Positions 1-8,192 are shown, counted from the first letter of the stretch. The stretch is DNA of 18,785 bases from CAYQLT01 sp964418425 (GCA_964418425.1 CAYQLT010000051.1:1-18785), one strand, 5' to 3'. Notes: a model not told the origin generated them from the letters alone. Numbers and translations: made by a program.

Positions 1-3
1 GCC

Positions 4-1485
4 TTAGCCCACAAGCACGTTGATGCTCTTCAACTGGGTATAGGACCGCAGCTCCTCCAGCGAGTGTTCCACGCCCATGCCGCTGTTTTTGTGGCCCCCG
101 AACGGCACCCCACGGAAGCGGCGTTCCACCCCGTTGATCCAGACGTACCCGACGTCCACGTCGGAGGCGGCCCGCAGGGCCGTATCGATATCCCGGGCGA
201 AAACACTGGCGGTGAGGCCGTAGGCAAGGCCGTTCACCTGCTCCATCAGTTCGTCGTAGTCGCTCCAGGTAAGTACGCTCAGCACGGGGCCGAAGATCTC
301 CTCCCGGGCGATGCGCATCTCGGGCCGGACCTCGTCGAAGATGGTGGGCTCCATGAAAAACCCCCGGGACAGCTCGGGCGAACAAACCCTGCGCCCGCCC
401 AGCACCAGCCGGGCTCCCTCTCGCAGCCCGGATTCCACGTAGGCCAGAACCCGCTGCAGGTGCGCCTCGGAGACGAGAGCCCCCATCTCCGTCTGTTCCA
501 GATGGGGCAGGCCCAACCGAATGGCCCGGGTGTGCTCCACCACCGCCTGCAGCAGATCGTCGTGCAGGGAGACGTGCACGAAAGCCCGGGAGGTGGAGCC
601 GCAGGACTGACCCTGGCAGCGGGCGAAGTTCATCCCCCGCACCACTTCGGCGGCAGCTCGGCCGACGTCCACGCCGGGGAAGATGAGGATGGGGTTCTTG
701 CCGCCCAGCTCCAGGCTAACCCGCTTGATGACGGGGCTGGCGGCGGCCTCCTGAAGCACCCGCCGGCCCGTTTCGACCCCGCCCGTGAAGGCGATGCGTA
801 GCACGTCCGGGTGGCGCACCAGCGCGGCCCCGGCTTCCGGGCCCAGTCCCGTCACCACGTTCAAAACGCCCGCCGGGAGAACCTCCGCCGACAGCTCCGC
901 GAAGCGCAGCGCGCTCAGGGGAGTCTGCTCGGCCGGCTTGACCACCACGCAGTTTCCGGTCACCAGAGCGGCGCCCGCGCGGTTCACGCAAAACATCAAG
1001 GGGTGATTGAAGGGAATGATAGCCCCCACCACTCCATACGGCTCGCGAACCGTGAAGTGAAGGTGCTCCGCAGTGGCCGGGATCGTCTCTCCCTTGAGTT
1101 CGAGGGCAAGCCCCGAGTAATAGAGGAGGTTGTCGATGGCTTTGCGAAGGTCGTTTCGGGCCTCCCGTATGGGGTTTCCGGAATCGAGACAGTCGAGCAG
1201 GGCCAGTTCCTCGAAGTGGCGCTCCAGCACCCCGGCCAGGCGGCGCAGCATGGCGCCTCTCTCCCAAGCGGACGTCTTGCGCCACTTCCGGAAGGCCACC
1301 CTGGCCGCCTGGACGGCTCGGTCCACGTCCTCCTCGCCCCCGCGTGGAACCGTACCCAGCACCTCTCCGGTGGCGGGGTTCACCGTCTCGAAGACCTGGT
1401 TGGAGAGTGCCGGAACGGCCTGACCTCCGATCCACATGGCCCAGGTTTTCCGTTCCGGCTCAGGCACGGGCGCGTGTATGGACAT
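4..1485 (-). CDS. NAD(P)-dependent aldehyde dehydrogenase (betaine-aldehyde-dehydrogenase-like)
   Basis: This enzyme oxidises an aldehyde to the carboxylic acid with NAD(P)+ in the cytosol. The 493-residue length is normal for the ALDH superfamily. Visible motifs are the PFNHP segment with catalytic Asn160, the cofactor-binding VVKPAEQTP stretch (around 181-189), FTGGVETG (233-240), LELGGKNP with general base Glu259, and GQSCGS with nucleophile Cys295. An EEIFGPV segment lies in the C-terminal third. The ATG at 1485 has GGAGG ten bases upstream, and the gene ends with TAA at the window edge. It is the most promoter-distal gene here and would suit the last step of the pathway, for example oxidising an aldehyde released by the ThDP enzyme. 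The family is certain. The substrate cannot be read from the sequence. Confidence 0.95.
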   Translation of the reverse strand: MSIHAPVPEPERKTWAMWIGGQAVPALSNQVFETVNPATGEVLGTVPRGGEEDVDRAVQAARVAFRKWRKTSAWERGAMLRRLAGVLERHFEELALLDCLDSGNPIREARNDLRKAIDNLLYYSGLALELKGETIPATAEHLHFTVREPYGVVGAIIPFNHPLMFCVNRAGAALVTGNCVVVKPAEQTPLSALRFAELSAEVLPAGVLNVVTGLGPEAGAALVRHPDVLRIAFTGGVETGRRVLQEAAASPVIKRVSLELGGKNPILIFPGVDVGRAAAEVVRGMNFARCQGQSCGSTSRAFVHVSLHDDLLQAVVEHTRAIRLGLPHLEQTEMGALVSEAHLQRVLAYVESGLREGARLVLGGRRVCSPELSRGFFMEPTIFDEVRPEMRIAREEIFGPVLSVLTWSDYDELMEQVNGLAYGLTASVFARDIDTALRAASDVDVGYVWINGVERRFRGVPFGGHKNSGMGVEHSLEELRSYTQLKSINVLVG

Positions 1486-1535
1486 CCTTGGCCAGCCTCC
1501 GCCGCAACGAGTCTATGCCACCGATCCCTCTTCCA

Positions 1536-1572
1536 ACCGGGGGCGGCCCCGTGCGTCGAGCCCGCCCCCGGT
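1536..1572 (-). other. Intergenic hairpin between the LLM monooxygenase and aldehyde dehydrogenase genes
   Basis: A perfect 11-bp inverted repeat (arms 1536-1546 and 1562-1572, ACCGGGGGCGG and its complement) encloses a 15-nt loop. It begins about 12 nt after the LLM stop codon and lies 50 nt before the ALDH start. All but two of the stem pairs are G:C, so the RNA hairpin should be very stable. No U-tract follows on the transcribed strand, so it is not a textbook intrinsic terminator. It may attenuate transcription into the last gene or protect the 3' end of the upstream message. Confidence 0.6.
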
Positions 1573-1584
1573 ACGTGCAAGCCT

Positions 1585-2592
1585 TCAGGCCGGCATCCTG
1601 GAGGCTTGCCGGCGGGTCAACTCCTGTCGCAGTACCGGAAGCACCCTATCGCCCAACAGCTTCACCTGGTCGAAGAAGTCCGCGAAGCGGAACCGGAAGT
1701 CGAACACGAGGTGCTGCAGGCCGGCCTCGTGGAGCTTCAGCACCTCCTGCACGATGTCGTCGGGGCTGCCGAACAATACGGAGCCCTCCAGGTCGTCCAC
1801 GGTGCGAAACTCCCCATGGGGCGGGCGTACCCACCACTTCTGGTTGTTCGCGTTCTTGAGCAGGCCGGGCAGGTTGACGGAGTTGACCGCCGTCTGCCGG
1901 TCCTTCGCTATGCTCGTGATGGGAATGGCCCCCGTGGTGGGCATGGGCCGGCCCAGCTCCGCCGAGCGCTTGCGCATCTGCGCCACGCGCTTCTTGAATG
2001 TGGTCAGGGTGATGCGCCCGGGAATCCAGCCGTCGCAGTACTCCACGGCCCGGCGGGCCGAGGCCGGGGTGTTGCCGCCGTACCAGATGGGGATGGGCTT
2101 CACGGGCTTGGGGTGCAGCTCTACCTCCTCGAAGTGGTAAAAACGCCCCTGGAAGCTGACGTGGTCCTCCGTCCACAGCCGACGCAGGATTTGCACGTTT
2201 TCCTCCACCAGGTCCGGGCGGAAGATGCCGCCCAACCCGATGGCCTCAAACTCGTGGTCGAAGTTGCCGGCGCCGAAGCCCAGGATCACGCGCCCCCCCG
2301 AATAGAAGCTCAGGATGGCGGCGCACTGGGCCAGGTGAATCGGGTGGCGGTGCGGGATCACGGTGCCGGTGCCCAGGATGATACGCTGGGTAATGGAACT
2401 GATGGCAGCCAACGACAGGAACGCCTCGTAAAACGTCCGGTCGGTCCCTTCCATGCCGTGGGGGTGGAATATCAGGTGATCCCGCACCCAGACGGAGTCG
2501 AAGCCCAGATCCTCCGCCAGTCGCGCCCCGTCCAGCACCCGCGACCGCGAGGCGTGTTCTCCAAAGTGGGGCAGCAGAAGCCCGAACTGCAT
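1585..2592 (-). CDS. LLM-class (luciferase-like) flavin-dependent oxidoreductase
   Basis: This is a TIM-barrel flavin enzyme of the bacterial luciferase-like superfamily, using FMN or coenzyme F420, of about 335 residues. The N-terminus MQFGLLLPHFG, the ARLAEDLGFDSVWVRDH segment, the RIILGTGTVIPHRHP strand and loop, and the LSFYSGGRVILGFGAG stretch are typical of the family, as is the later PKPVKPIPIWYGG segment. The frame is open to 2658, but the ATG at 2592 has an excellent AGGAGG site eight bases upstream and begins exactly at the conserved N-terminus. It sits 78 bp downstream of the cyclic amidohydrolase. In catabolic clusters such enzymes usually oxygenate or desaturate a ring or side chain. 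I cannot decide between FMN and F420, and no flavin reductase gene is adjacent. Confidence 0.92.
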   Translation of the reverse strand: MQFGLLLPHFGEHASRSRVLDGARLAEDLGFDSVWVRDHLIFHPHGMEGTDRTFYEAFLSLAAISSITQRIILGTGTVIPHRHPIHLAQCAAILSFYSGGRVILGFGAGNFDHEFEAIGLGGIFRPDLVEENVQILRRLWTEDHVSFQGRFYHFEEVELHPKPVKPIPIWYGGNTPASARRAVEYCDGWIPGRITLTTFKKRVAQMRKRSAELGRPMPTTGAIPITSIAKDRQTAVNSVNLPGLLKNANNQKWWVRPPHGEFRTVDDLEGSVLFGSPDDIVQEVLKLHEAGLQHLVFDFRFRFADFFDQVKLLGDRVLPVLRQELTRRQASRMPA

Positions 2593-2670
2593 CCTACCTT
2601 CCTCCTCCGACGGTGTTCGCCATGATGGCGGCTCCAGCGGTAATCGGGATGACGGCACCCGGATATGATA

Positions 2671-4095
2671 TCAGCCCGCCGCGACCGCGGGCGAAGGCGT
2701 CACAACCGGCGGTGTGACCCGGCGCACCAGCCTCCCCGAGCCCGGAGCACCCACGACTTGCCCGTTCTCCATGACCACCCGGCCCCGCAGGATCGTCATC
2801 ACGGGAACGCCCTGCACCTCCCGCCCGTCGTAGGGCGTCCAGCCGCAGCGGCTGAGAACCTCCTGGTTGGTCACCGTCTTGCGCGCCTTCATGTCCACGA
2901 TCACCAGATCCGCATCCGCCCCCACCACGATCGCGCCCTTTCGGGGATACAGGCCGAAAATCCGGGCGGGAGCGGTCGAGGTGACCTCCACCGCGCGCTC
3001 CAGACCGATGCGCCCCCGATTGACCTCGGTGAGCAGGAGGCTGAGGTAGAACTGAATGTGAGGAGTGCCGCTGTGGGCCTTCCACATGTTGGTCCACCCC
3101 ACCTCCTTCTCCTCCCGCGTGTGGGGAGCGTGATCCGTGGCGATGATGTCGATGGTGCCATCCACCAGGGCCTGCCAGGCAGCCTGCGCGTGCTCCGGCG
3201 GCACATAATACGACAGGGCGTAAGGCCCAAGCCTCTCGATGGTTTCCCAACGGTTACTGAGAAACAGCGCCCAGGGGTTCACCTCGCAGGTGACCCGTCT
3301 CCCCTCGGCCTTGGCCCGCCGCACCATCTCGATGCCCTCGATGGTGTTCATGTGCAAGAGGTGCAGGTGTACCCCCGTGGCCTTTTGCAGCTGGAGCAAC
3401 GTCGCGATGGCCGTATTCCAGATGGCGCCATCCTGCATGGCCAGACAGCGCGCATACGCCCGGAAGTCCGTCTCGCCTCTCTTCCAGAACTGCTGCTCGA
3501 GGTAGGTCATCAGCTCCTGATCGTGGGGGTGAACCATGATGGGGTAGCCCGTGCGCGCGACGGCTTCGAAGATGGCATAGAGCTGCCCGTGGTCATGCAC
3601 ACCGATGCCGGGCATGTGGGGATAATCCCGGCCGGTGTCCACGACCATGAAGATCTTGAACGCGAGGAGCTGCCCGTCTTCGGCGATTCTCCGGATCTCC
3701 TCCGGATTGGTTCCGGCGGGGTTGAGATTGAAATCCACAACCGCTTTCTGCTCGTAGAGCTTCAAGGTTTCCCGAAAGATCTCCAGGGTGTTGGGGGGTG
3801 GGTAGATGTTGGGCATACCGACGGTCACCGTGACCCCGCCTGCGGCCGCTGCTCGGGTCGCGGTGGTGATGTCCTCTTTGTGGGTGAAGCCGGGCTCCCG
3901 GTGGTGGACGTGCATGTCGATCAGGCCGGGCAGCACCACCTTCCCCGTGGCGTCGATGACCCTGTCCGCCTTGGGGGTAAGCTCCGGGGCGCACACGCCG
4001 GCGATCTTCTCGCCTGCCACCAGCACGTCGGCCTCCACCGCGCCCTGGGGCGTCACCACCGTTCCGCCTCGGACAACCAGACTTAAGTCGGCCAC
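2671..4095 (-). CDS. Cyclic amidohydrolase (dihydroorotase / allantoinase / hydantoinase superfamily)
   Basis: This binuclear-metal TIM-barrel hydrolase of 474 residues should open a cyclic amide, imide or ureide ring. The metal ligands are visible: HVH (His62, His64) in DMHVHHREPG, a Lys147 in the FKIFM motif where allantoinases and dihydropyrimidinases carry a carboxylated lysine, His189 in MVHPHD, His248 in LHLLHMNT and Asp321 in ATDHAPHT. Arg66 of HREPG and Asn96 of GMPN match the residues that bind the substrate carboxylate in class I dihydroorotases. The GTG start at 4095 directly abuts the TAA of the upstream hydrolase, with AGAGGG eight bases before it, so translation is probably coupled. 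No other pyrimidine-biosynthesis gene is present, so I read it as catabolic. The superfamily is certain and the substrate is not. Confidence 0.92.
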   Translation of the reverse strand: MADLSLVVRGGTVVTPQGAVEADVLVAGEKIAGVCAPELTPKADRVIDATGKVVLPGLIDMHVHHREPGFTHKEDITTATRAAAAGGVTVTVGMPNIYPPPNTLEIFRETLKLYEQKAVVDFNLNPAGTNPEEIRRIAEDGQLLAFKIFMVVDTGRDYPHMPGIGVHDHGQLYAIFEAVARTGYPIMVHPHDQELMTYLEQQFWKRGETDFRAYARCLAMQDGAIWNTAIATLLQLQKATGVHLHLLHMNTIEGIEMVRRAKAEGRRVTCEVNPWALFLSNRWETIERLGPYALSYYVPPEHAQAAWQALVDGTIDIIATDHAPHTREEKEVGWTNMWKAHSGTPHIQFYLSLLLTEVNRGRIGLERAVEVTSTAPARIFGLYPRKGAIVVGADADLVIVDMKARKTVTNQEVLSRCGWTPYDGREVQGVPVMTILRGRVVMENGQVVGAPGSGRLVRRVTPPVVTPSPAVAAG

Positions 4096-5076
4096 TTACG
4101 ACACCCTCTCCACGGACTCCATCTGCCCCGACGGGTGAATGTACACCACGCTCGACTCGAGGCGGGACTGCTCCTGAATCTCCACCGGTCCCCATTTCAG
4201 GTAACGGTTGTACCAATCCACGATCTGGGGGGTGATGATGTCGCCGTACTGGTCGTAAGCCCGGTAATGAGTGGTGCCTCGCTGGATGATGAGCTTCTTG
4301 GGAGGCTTCGCCCGCTCAAACATGCGGTAGGTGTGATCTTCTGGCGTCACCGCATCGTTTTCCACCGCGATGAACATGATGGCCCGAGGAGCGATCCGAT
4401 CCACCACCTCAATCGGCTTGAATTCCATTATCCGTTCCGCGCAATATAGCGGCACCAGGTCCCCCAGCCTGGCATCCACGTCCTTCTTGACCGCCGTCTC
4501 CTTCCGCTCGGGTGTTTGAATCATGATCTCCTCCCGGGGGTTGACCATCGCGGATTCGCCGGTCAGGACCCGGCGCCTGCGGTCTTCCTCCAGCCGCTGC
4601 TTGAACGCCACCCACTCGTATTCCCGCCGCATCCGGTGCAGCCAGTCCTCGCCGTCGGCGATGCCCACCTGGCAGACCGCCGCCTTCACCCGGGGGTCGA
4701 TCCCGGCCAGGTAGACCGCGTTGGCGCCCCCGGTGCCGCCGGAGCCGAACACCCCGATGCGCTCGGGATCGATTTCCGGGCGGGTCTGCAGATAGGTGAC
4801 GGCATTGCGCAGGTCTTCCACCTGCCACTGGGGGATGAGCAGCCCCCGCGTCCCACCGCTGTCCCCAAACCCGCGGTAGTCGATGGCCAGCACCGCGAAG
4901 CCCGCCTGCACCAGCGCGTTATGGTAGCGGTCGTAAAGCTTCGCCGTCCGCAACCCCATCCAGCCCGGCCCCTGCACGACGGCAGGGATGGGCCGATCCG
5001 GCTGCGAGTCGGGCCACTTCAAGGTCCCAACGATCCGATCCCCCTCGCTGTAAAAGGCAACCTCCTCGACCCGCAT
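4096..5076 (-). CDS. Alpha/beta-fold hydrolase with an atypical nucleophile elbow
   Basis: This 326-residue protein has the alpha/beta hydrolase layout. It has an oxyanion-side region QGPGWMG (35-41), the core strand and turn LAIDYRGFGDSGG (63-75), and RIGVFG followed by the nucleophile elbow (106-117). A candidate acid, Asp241, lies in FIAVENDAVTP and a candidate histidine, His270, in RGTTHYRAY. An inserted, charged lid-like helical segment spans roughly 150-205. The elbow reads GSGGTGG, so a glycine occupies the position where homologues normally carry the Ser of GxSxG. Ser112 or Thr115 could serve instead. The ATG at 5076 has GAGGAGG four to five bases upstream. It is the first gene after the GntR regulator and is coupled to the cyclic amidohydrolase, which suggests it acts on an amide or ester intermediate. 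Peptidase, esterase and C-C hydrolase activities cannot be told apart. Confidence 0.85.
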   Translation of the reverse strand: MRVEEVAFYSEGDRIVGTLKWPDSQPDRPIPAVVQGPGWMGLRTAKLYDRYHNALVQAGFAVLAIDYRGFGDSGGTRGLLIPQWQVEDLRNAVTYLQTRPEIDPERIGVFGSGGTGGANAVYLAGIDPRVKAAVCQVGIADGEDWLHRMRREYEWVAFKQRLEEDRRRRVLTGESAMVNPREEIMIQTPERKETAVKKDVDARLGDLVPLYCAERIMEFKPIEVVDRIAPRAIMFIAVENDAVTPEDHTYRMFERAKPPKKLIIQRGTTHYRAYDQYGDIITPQIVDWYNRYLKWGPVEIQEQSRLESSVVYIHPSGQMESVERVS

Positions 5077-5130
5077 GACGCCTCCTCGCCCCCTCGTTTC
5101 GTGCGCTGCGCCGCCCCGACGGCCCCTCTC

Positions 5131-5865
5131 TCAGGCCCGGCCGCGTGCGTTTCTGGACGCCCCGTCCGGCGCTGGCGACGCCTGCTCCGCAGCCGTTCCT
5201 GCAGCCGGCGGGGTCTCGACCACGCCCTGGAGCATCCGGCTCACCTCCTCCAGGTGACGCCGGATGTGCCGGGATGCGGCCTCGCCGTCCCGAAGCCGGC
5301 ACAGCCGCAGCAACTCCTCGTGGGATTCCCGGGACAACGGGATCTGCTTGGAGAGGAAGTAACGCCCCACGTCCTTGCGCAGTTGCATGATGAGCGCAAC
5401 CAGGCGGGAGCGGCCCGACGCTTCGTACAGGGTCTGGTAAAACGCCTCGCGCAGATCCACTTGCTGGAGGGGATCCTCTTCCTCCTTCATCTGCACCAGC
5501 AGCTGCTCCAGCTGCCGGATGCGATCGTCGGTGAGGCGGGGAACCGCCAGGGCCATGGCATGACTTTCCAGAAGAGAACGGATTTCGTAGATCTCCAGTA
5601 CCTCTTCGGGCGTCAAGCTCGTCACCACGGCGCCCCGGTGGGGAAGCAGCCGCACCAGGCCTTCGCTTTCCAGCTGGCGCAGCGCCTCCCGGATGGGCAT
5701 GCGGCTCACCCCAAAGGTAGCCGCCAGCTCATCCTGGCGCAGGCGCTGTCCCGCCTTGAGCACGCCCTTAAGCACCGCCTCCCGAAGCGCCTCCACCACG
5801 ACCCTCTCGACCGTCTTCGCCTCGCTGATGCGCCGGCGGGCCAGCGCCTCCAATGCGGTGTCCAC
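5131..5865 (-). CDS. GntR-family transcriptional regulator (FadR/FCD subfamily)
   Basis: This is a likely ligand-responsive regulator of the cluster. The N-terminal winged helix-turn-helix spans about residues 20-82 and includes LRQDELAATFGVSRMPIREALRQLESEGLV. An all-helical FCD ligand-binding domain follows to about residue 212, then a tail rich in Ala, Pro and Gly. I chose the GTG at 5865 (244 residues). AGAGGAGGG lies ten bases upstream and overlaps the end of the Mo-subunit gene, while the longer open frame to 5919 has no conserved sequence. In the FCD domain the usual Asp-x3-His pair of metal ligands is replaced by Arg139 and Tyr143 (REAFYQ). The two later histidines, about 182 and 204, remain. 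Its place inside the operon suggests autoregulation. I could not find a convincing TNGTNNNACNA-type operator. Confidence 0.93.
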   Translation of the reverse strand: MDTALEALARRRISEAKTVERVVVEALREAVLKGVLKAGQRLRQDELAATFGVSRMPIREALRQLESEGLVRLLPHRGAVVTSLTPEEVLEIYEIRSLLESHAMALAVPRLTDDRIRQLEQLLVQMKEEEDPLQQVDLREAFYQTLYEASGRSRLVALIMQLRKDVGRYFLSKQIPLSRESHEELLRLCRLRDGEAASRHIRRHLEEVSRMLQGVVETPPAAGTAAEQASPAPDGASRNARGRA

Positions 5866-5870
5866 GCGAC

Positions 5871-8192
5871 TCAGACCCTCCTCTGGCCGTCGTCCGGCCG
5901 AACCTGCAAAGCCCGCCACACCCGCTCCGGGGTCAGGGGAAGCTCCCGGATGCGGACGCCGACCGCGCGGGCCACGGCGTTGGCCACGGCAGGTGCCACA
6001 GGATTGAGAGAACCTTCCCCACCCCCTTTGAGGCCATAGGGGCCCACCCCATCCTGGTTTTCAACGAGAAGCGTGTCCACCCGCTCCGGCATGTCTGTCG
6101 CCCTGGGAACCCTGTACGACAGCATGTCGTTGTTGAGCATCTGGCCGCCTTCGAGGACGATCTCCTCAAACAGCGCGTGGCCAAGCCCCATGGTGGCCGC
6201 GCCGAGATCCTGCCCCTCCGCGCAGGCGGGGTGAACGGCCTTGCCCACGTCGCCCACCGTCACCAGGTGCTCCACGGTCACCAGGCCCGTCTCCCGGTCC
6301 ACGGCCACTTCCACGCCGGTCATGCCGATCTCCCAAAAGACCGGCAGGGTGGCCAGCGGCCCTGCCCGGCGCACGTAGCCTCGGCCCATCACCTCGCCGG
6401 CGGGGAGGTTGAAGTACCGCCGGATGACCTCATCCCATCGCAAGAACGCCCCGCCCGCATCCACCCCGCCGGGCCGTTCGGCAACGGCCTGTTCCGGCAA
6501 CCCCAGCACCTGCGCGGCCATCTTCACCATCTGGCAGCGAGCGTCCCGGCAGGCTTCCTGAACGGCCAGGCCCACCACCGTCGTGCTGCGGCTGGCGCCT
6601 GTGGAACGGTCGTACGGCACCACTCCCGTGTCCGAAGCGGCCACCCGCACCTGCTCGTAGTCGACGCCCAGCTCCTCCGCGGCGATCTGGGCCAGCACGG
6701 TGCGGCTCCCCTGGCCCAGTTCGGTGGTGCCCACGCAAACCGTCACGCTACCGTCGGCGTGTACCCGAACCAGGGCCGTGGAAACCGGTTCGGCCCCCGC
6801 ATCGCTGGCCGAACAGGCCACGCCCCGACCCCGGTCCACGGCCAGCGGTTCCTGCCAGCCGAGCCTCTCGGCCAAGAGCCGGAGATCCCCCGGCAGGTCC
6901 GCATCCAGTGGCCGAAGGCCGGGCACGATGCTCTCGCCGCGCTCGGCCAGGTTTCGCAGGCGTAGTTCCACAGGGTCTATCCCCAGGGTGTCGGCGATGA
7001 TGTCCATCTGGGACTCCCCCGCCCAAACCACCTGAGGAGCCCCAAAACCCCGGAAGGAACTGGCCGGGGGTGTGTTGGTGTAAAAGAGCCGTCCCACCAC
7101 CCGGGCGTTGGGAATGCGGTACGGGCCCAGGGAGCGGTTGACGGCCTTTCGGATGACCAGGGGGCTGTTTTCCGCGTACGCGCCGGTGTTCATGGCGATG
7201 GTGACGTCCCGGGCCACAATGCGGCCGCTCTTGTCCACCCCGGTGCGCACCGTGACGGTGGCTGCGTCGCTGCGGGTGGTGTAAAAGGACTCGCCCACGT
7301 CCAGCACCAGCTTGACCGGACGGCGCACCCGCCGGGCCGCAGCGCAAGCCAGGGGCTCGATCTTGGTATAGGACTTGCCGCCGTAGCCGCCCCCCACGTA
7401 GGGCACCACCACCCGCACCCGGCTGAGGGGCAGCCTGAACAGGCGGCTGAGCTCCGTGAGAACCATGAAAGGATGCTGGGCCGAACTCCAGACGGTCAGA
7501 CCATCATCGCTCCACAGGGCCACGGCCGCGTACGGCTCCATGGTGTAGTGGAAGGTCATGGGAAAGCGGAACGTATCGGTGAACACGTGTTGGGCCTGGC
7601 GCATCCCCTCGTCCACATCGCCCCAGGACAGAACGGCCTCATGGCACAGATTGGGAAGCTTGCCCACGGCCACGTCCTCGTGGAACCCCCGCAGCTCCCC
7701 CACCTCAAACGCGGCTTGCGGGTGCAGCACGATGGCCCCCGGGCGGGAGGCCTCCTCGGCGGTGAAGACCGCAGGCCACTCCTCGTACGTAACCTCGACG
7801 AGCTGCGCCCCCTCCTCGGCGGCCCACTCGTCCACCGCCACCACGATGGCCACCGGCTCCCCCACGAACCGCACTCGGTCGATGGCGAGCACCGGCCGGT
7901 CCCGTACGATGTGCCCGTAATAGGGGTGGATGTCCCGAAGGTCTTCGGCCGTCACCACGGCCACCACCCCCGGGTGGCGCAGCGCCGGCTGCGCGTCCAG
8001 GCGTCGGATCCGGCCGTGGGGTATGGTGCTGCGCACCACCCGGGCATGCAGCATGTCGGGCAGGGTGAGGTCGGTGGTGTACTGGGCCTTGCCCGTCACC
8101 TTCTCGTAGGCGTCCGCACGCGGGACGCTTTGTCCCACGACTCGAAACGCCCGTGCGGTCGCTTCCTGCACCTGTACGCCCTCGCCCGCCAT
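5871..8192 (-). CDS. Xanthine dehydrogenase-family molybdenum hydroxylase, Mo-cofactor (large) subunit
   Basis: This is the catalytic subunit of a three-subunit molybdenum hydroxylase, inserting a water-derived oxygen into a C-H bond, usually beside a ring nitrogen. At 773 residues it matches the family. Features include the N-terminal ADAYEKVTGKAQYTTD segment, a Gln at 239 (SSAQHPF) equivalent to bovine xanthine oxidase Gln767, GGGYGGKS around 268-274, the FRGFGAPQ loop near nucleotides 7032-7060, TELGQGSRT, and GGGEGSL with the catalytic Glu726. The position of bovine Glu802 is Ser274 and that of Arg880 is Lys349, so purine is an unlikely substrate. There is no AYRCSFR motif, so it is not a form I CO dehydrogenase. 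The frame is open to about 8399, but that extension is repeat-encoded. The ATG at 8192 gives a standard N-terminus, with only a weak G-rich ribosome binding site. Confidence 0.94.
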   Translation of the reverse strand: MAGEGVQVQEATARAFRVVGQSVPRADAYEKVTGKAQYTTDLTLPDMLHARVVRSTIPHGRIRRLDAQPALRHPGVVAVVTAEDLRDIHPYYGHIVRDRPVLAIDRVRFVGEPVAIVVAVDEWAAEEGAQLVEVTYEEWPAVFTAEEASRPGAIVLHPQAAFEVGELRGFHEDVAVGKLPNLCHEAVLSWGDVDEGMRQAQHVFTDTFRFPMTFHYTMEPYAAVALWSDDGLTVWSSAQHPFMVLTELSRLFRLPLSRVRVVVPYVGGGYGGKSYTKIEPLACAAARRVRRPVKLVLDVGESFYTTRSDAATVTVRTGVDKSGRIVARDVTIAMNTGAYAENSPLVIRKAVNRSLGPYRIPNARVVGRLFYTNTPPASSFRGFGAPQVVWAGESQMDIIADTLGIDPVELRLRNLAERGESIVPGLRPLDADLPGDLRLLAERLGWQEPLAVDRGRGVACSASDAGAEPVSTALVRVHADGSVTVCVGTTELGQGSRTVLAQIAAEELGVDYEQVRVAASDTGVVPYDRSTGASRSTTVVGLAVQEACRDARCQMVKMAAQVLGLPEQAVAERPGGVDAGGAFLRWDEVIRRYFNLPAGEVMGRGYVRRAGPLATLPVFWEIGMTGVEVAVDRETGLVTVEHLVTVGDVGKAVHPACAEGQDLGAATMGLGHALFEEIVLEGGQMLNNDMLSYRVPRATDMPERVDTLLVENQDGVGPYGLKGGGEGSLNPVAPAVANAVARAVGVRIRELPLTPERVWRALQVRPDDGQRRV

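Noticed and set aside
1585..2592. RutA-type pyrimidine monooxygenase.
   Set aside because: It shares only superfamily features. No other rut genes are present, and I see no RutA-specific signature.
811..2625. A long plus-strand open frame of about 600 codons.
   Set aside because: It lies opposite the well-supported ALDH and LLM genes, has low-complexity His/Pro/Gln/Arg-rich translation and no recognisable domain. It is a by-product of GC-rich codon bias, as are the other long plus-strand frames (for example 4516-6039, 5853-6965, 9731-11590 and 11805-13010).
2671..4095. A biosynthetic dihydroorotase (pyrC).
   Set aside because: No other pyrimidine-biosynthesis gene is nearby, the catabolic neighbours are translationally coupled to it, and the bridging lysine differs from bacterial class I enzymes.
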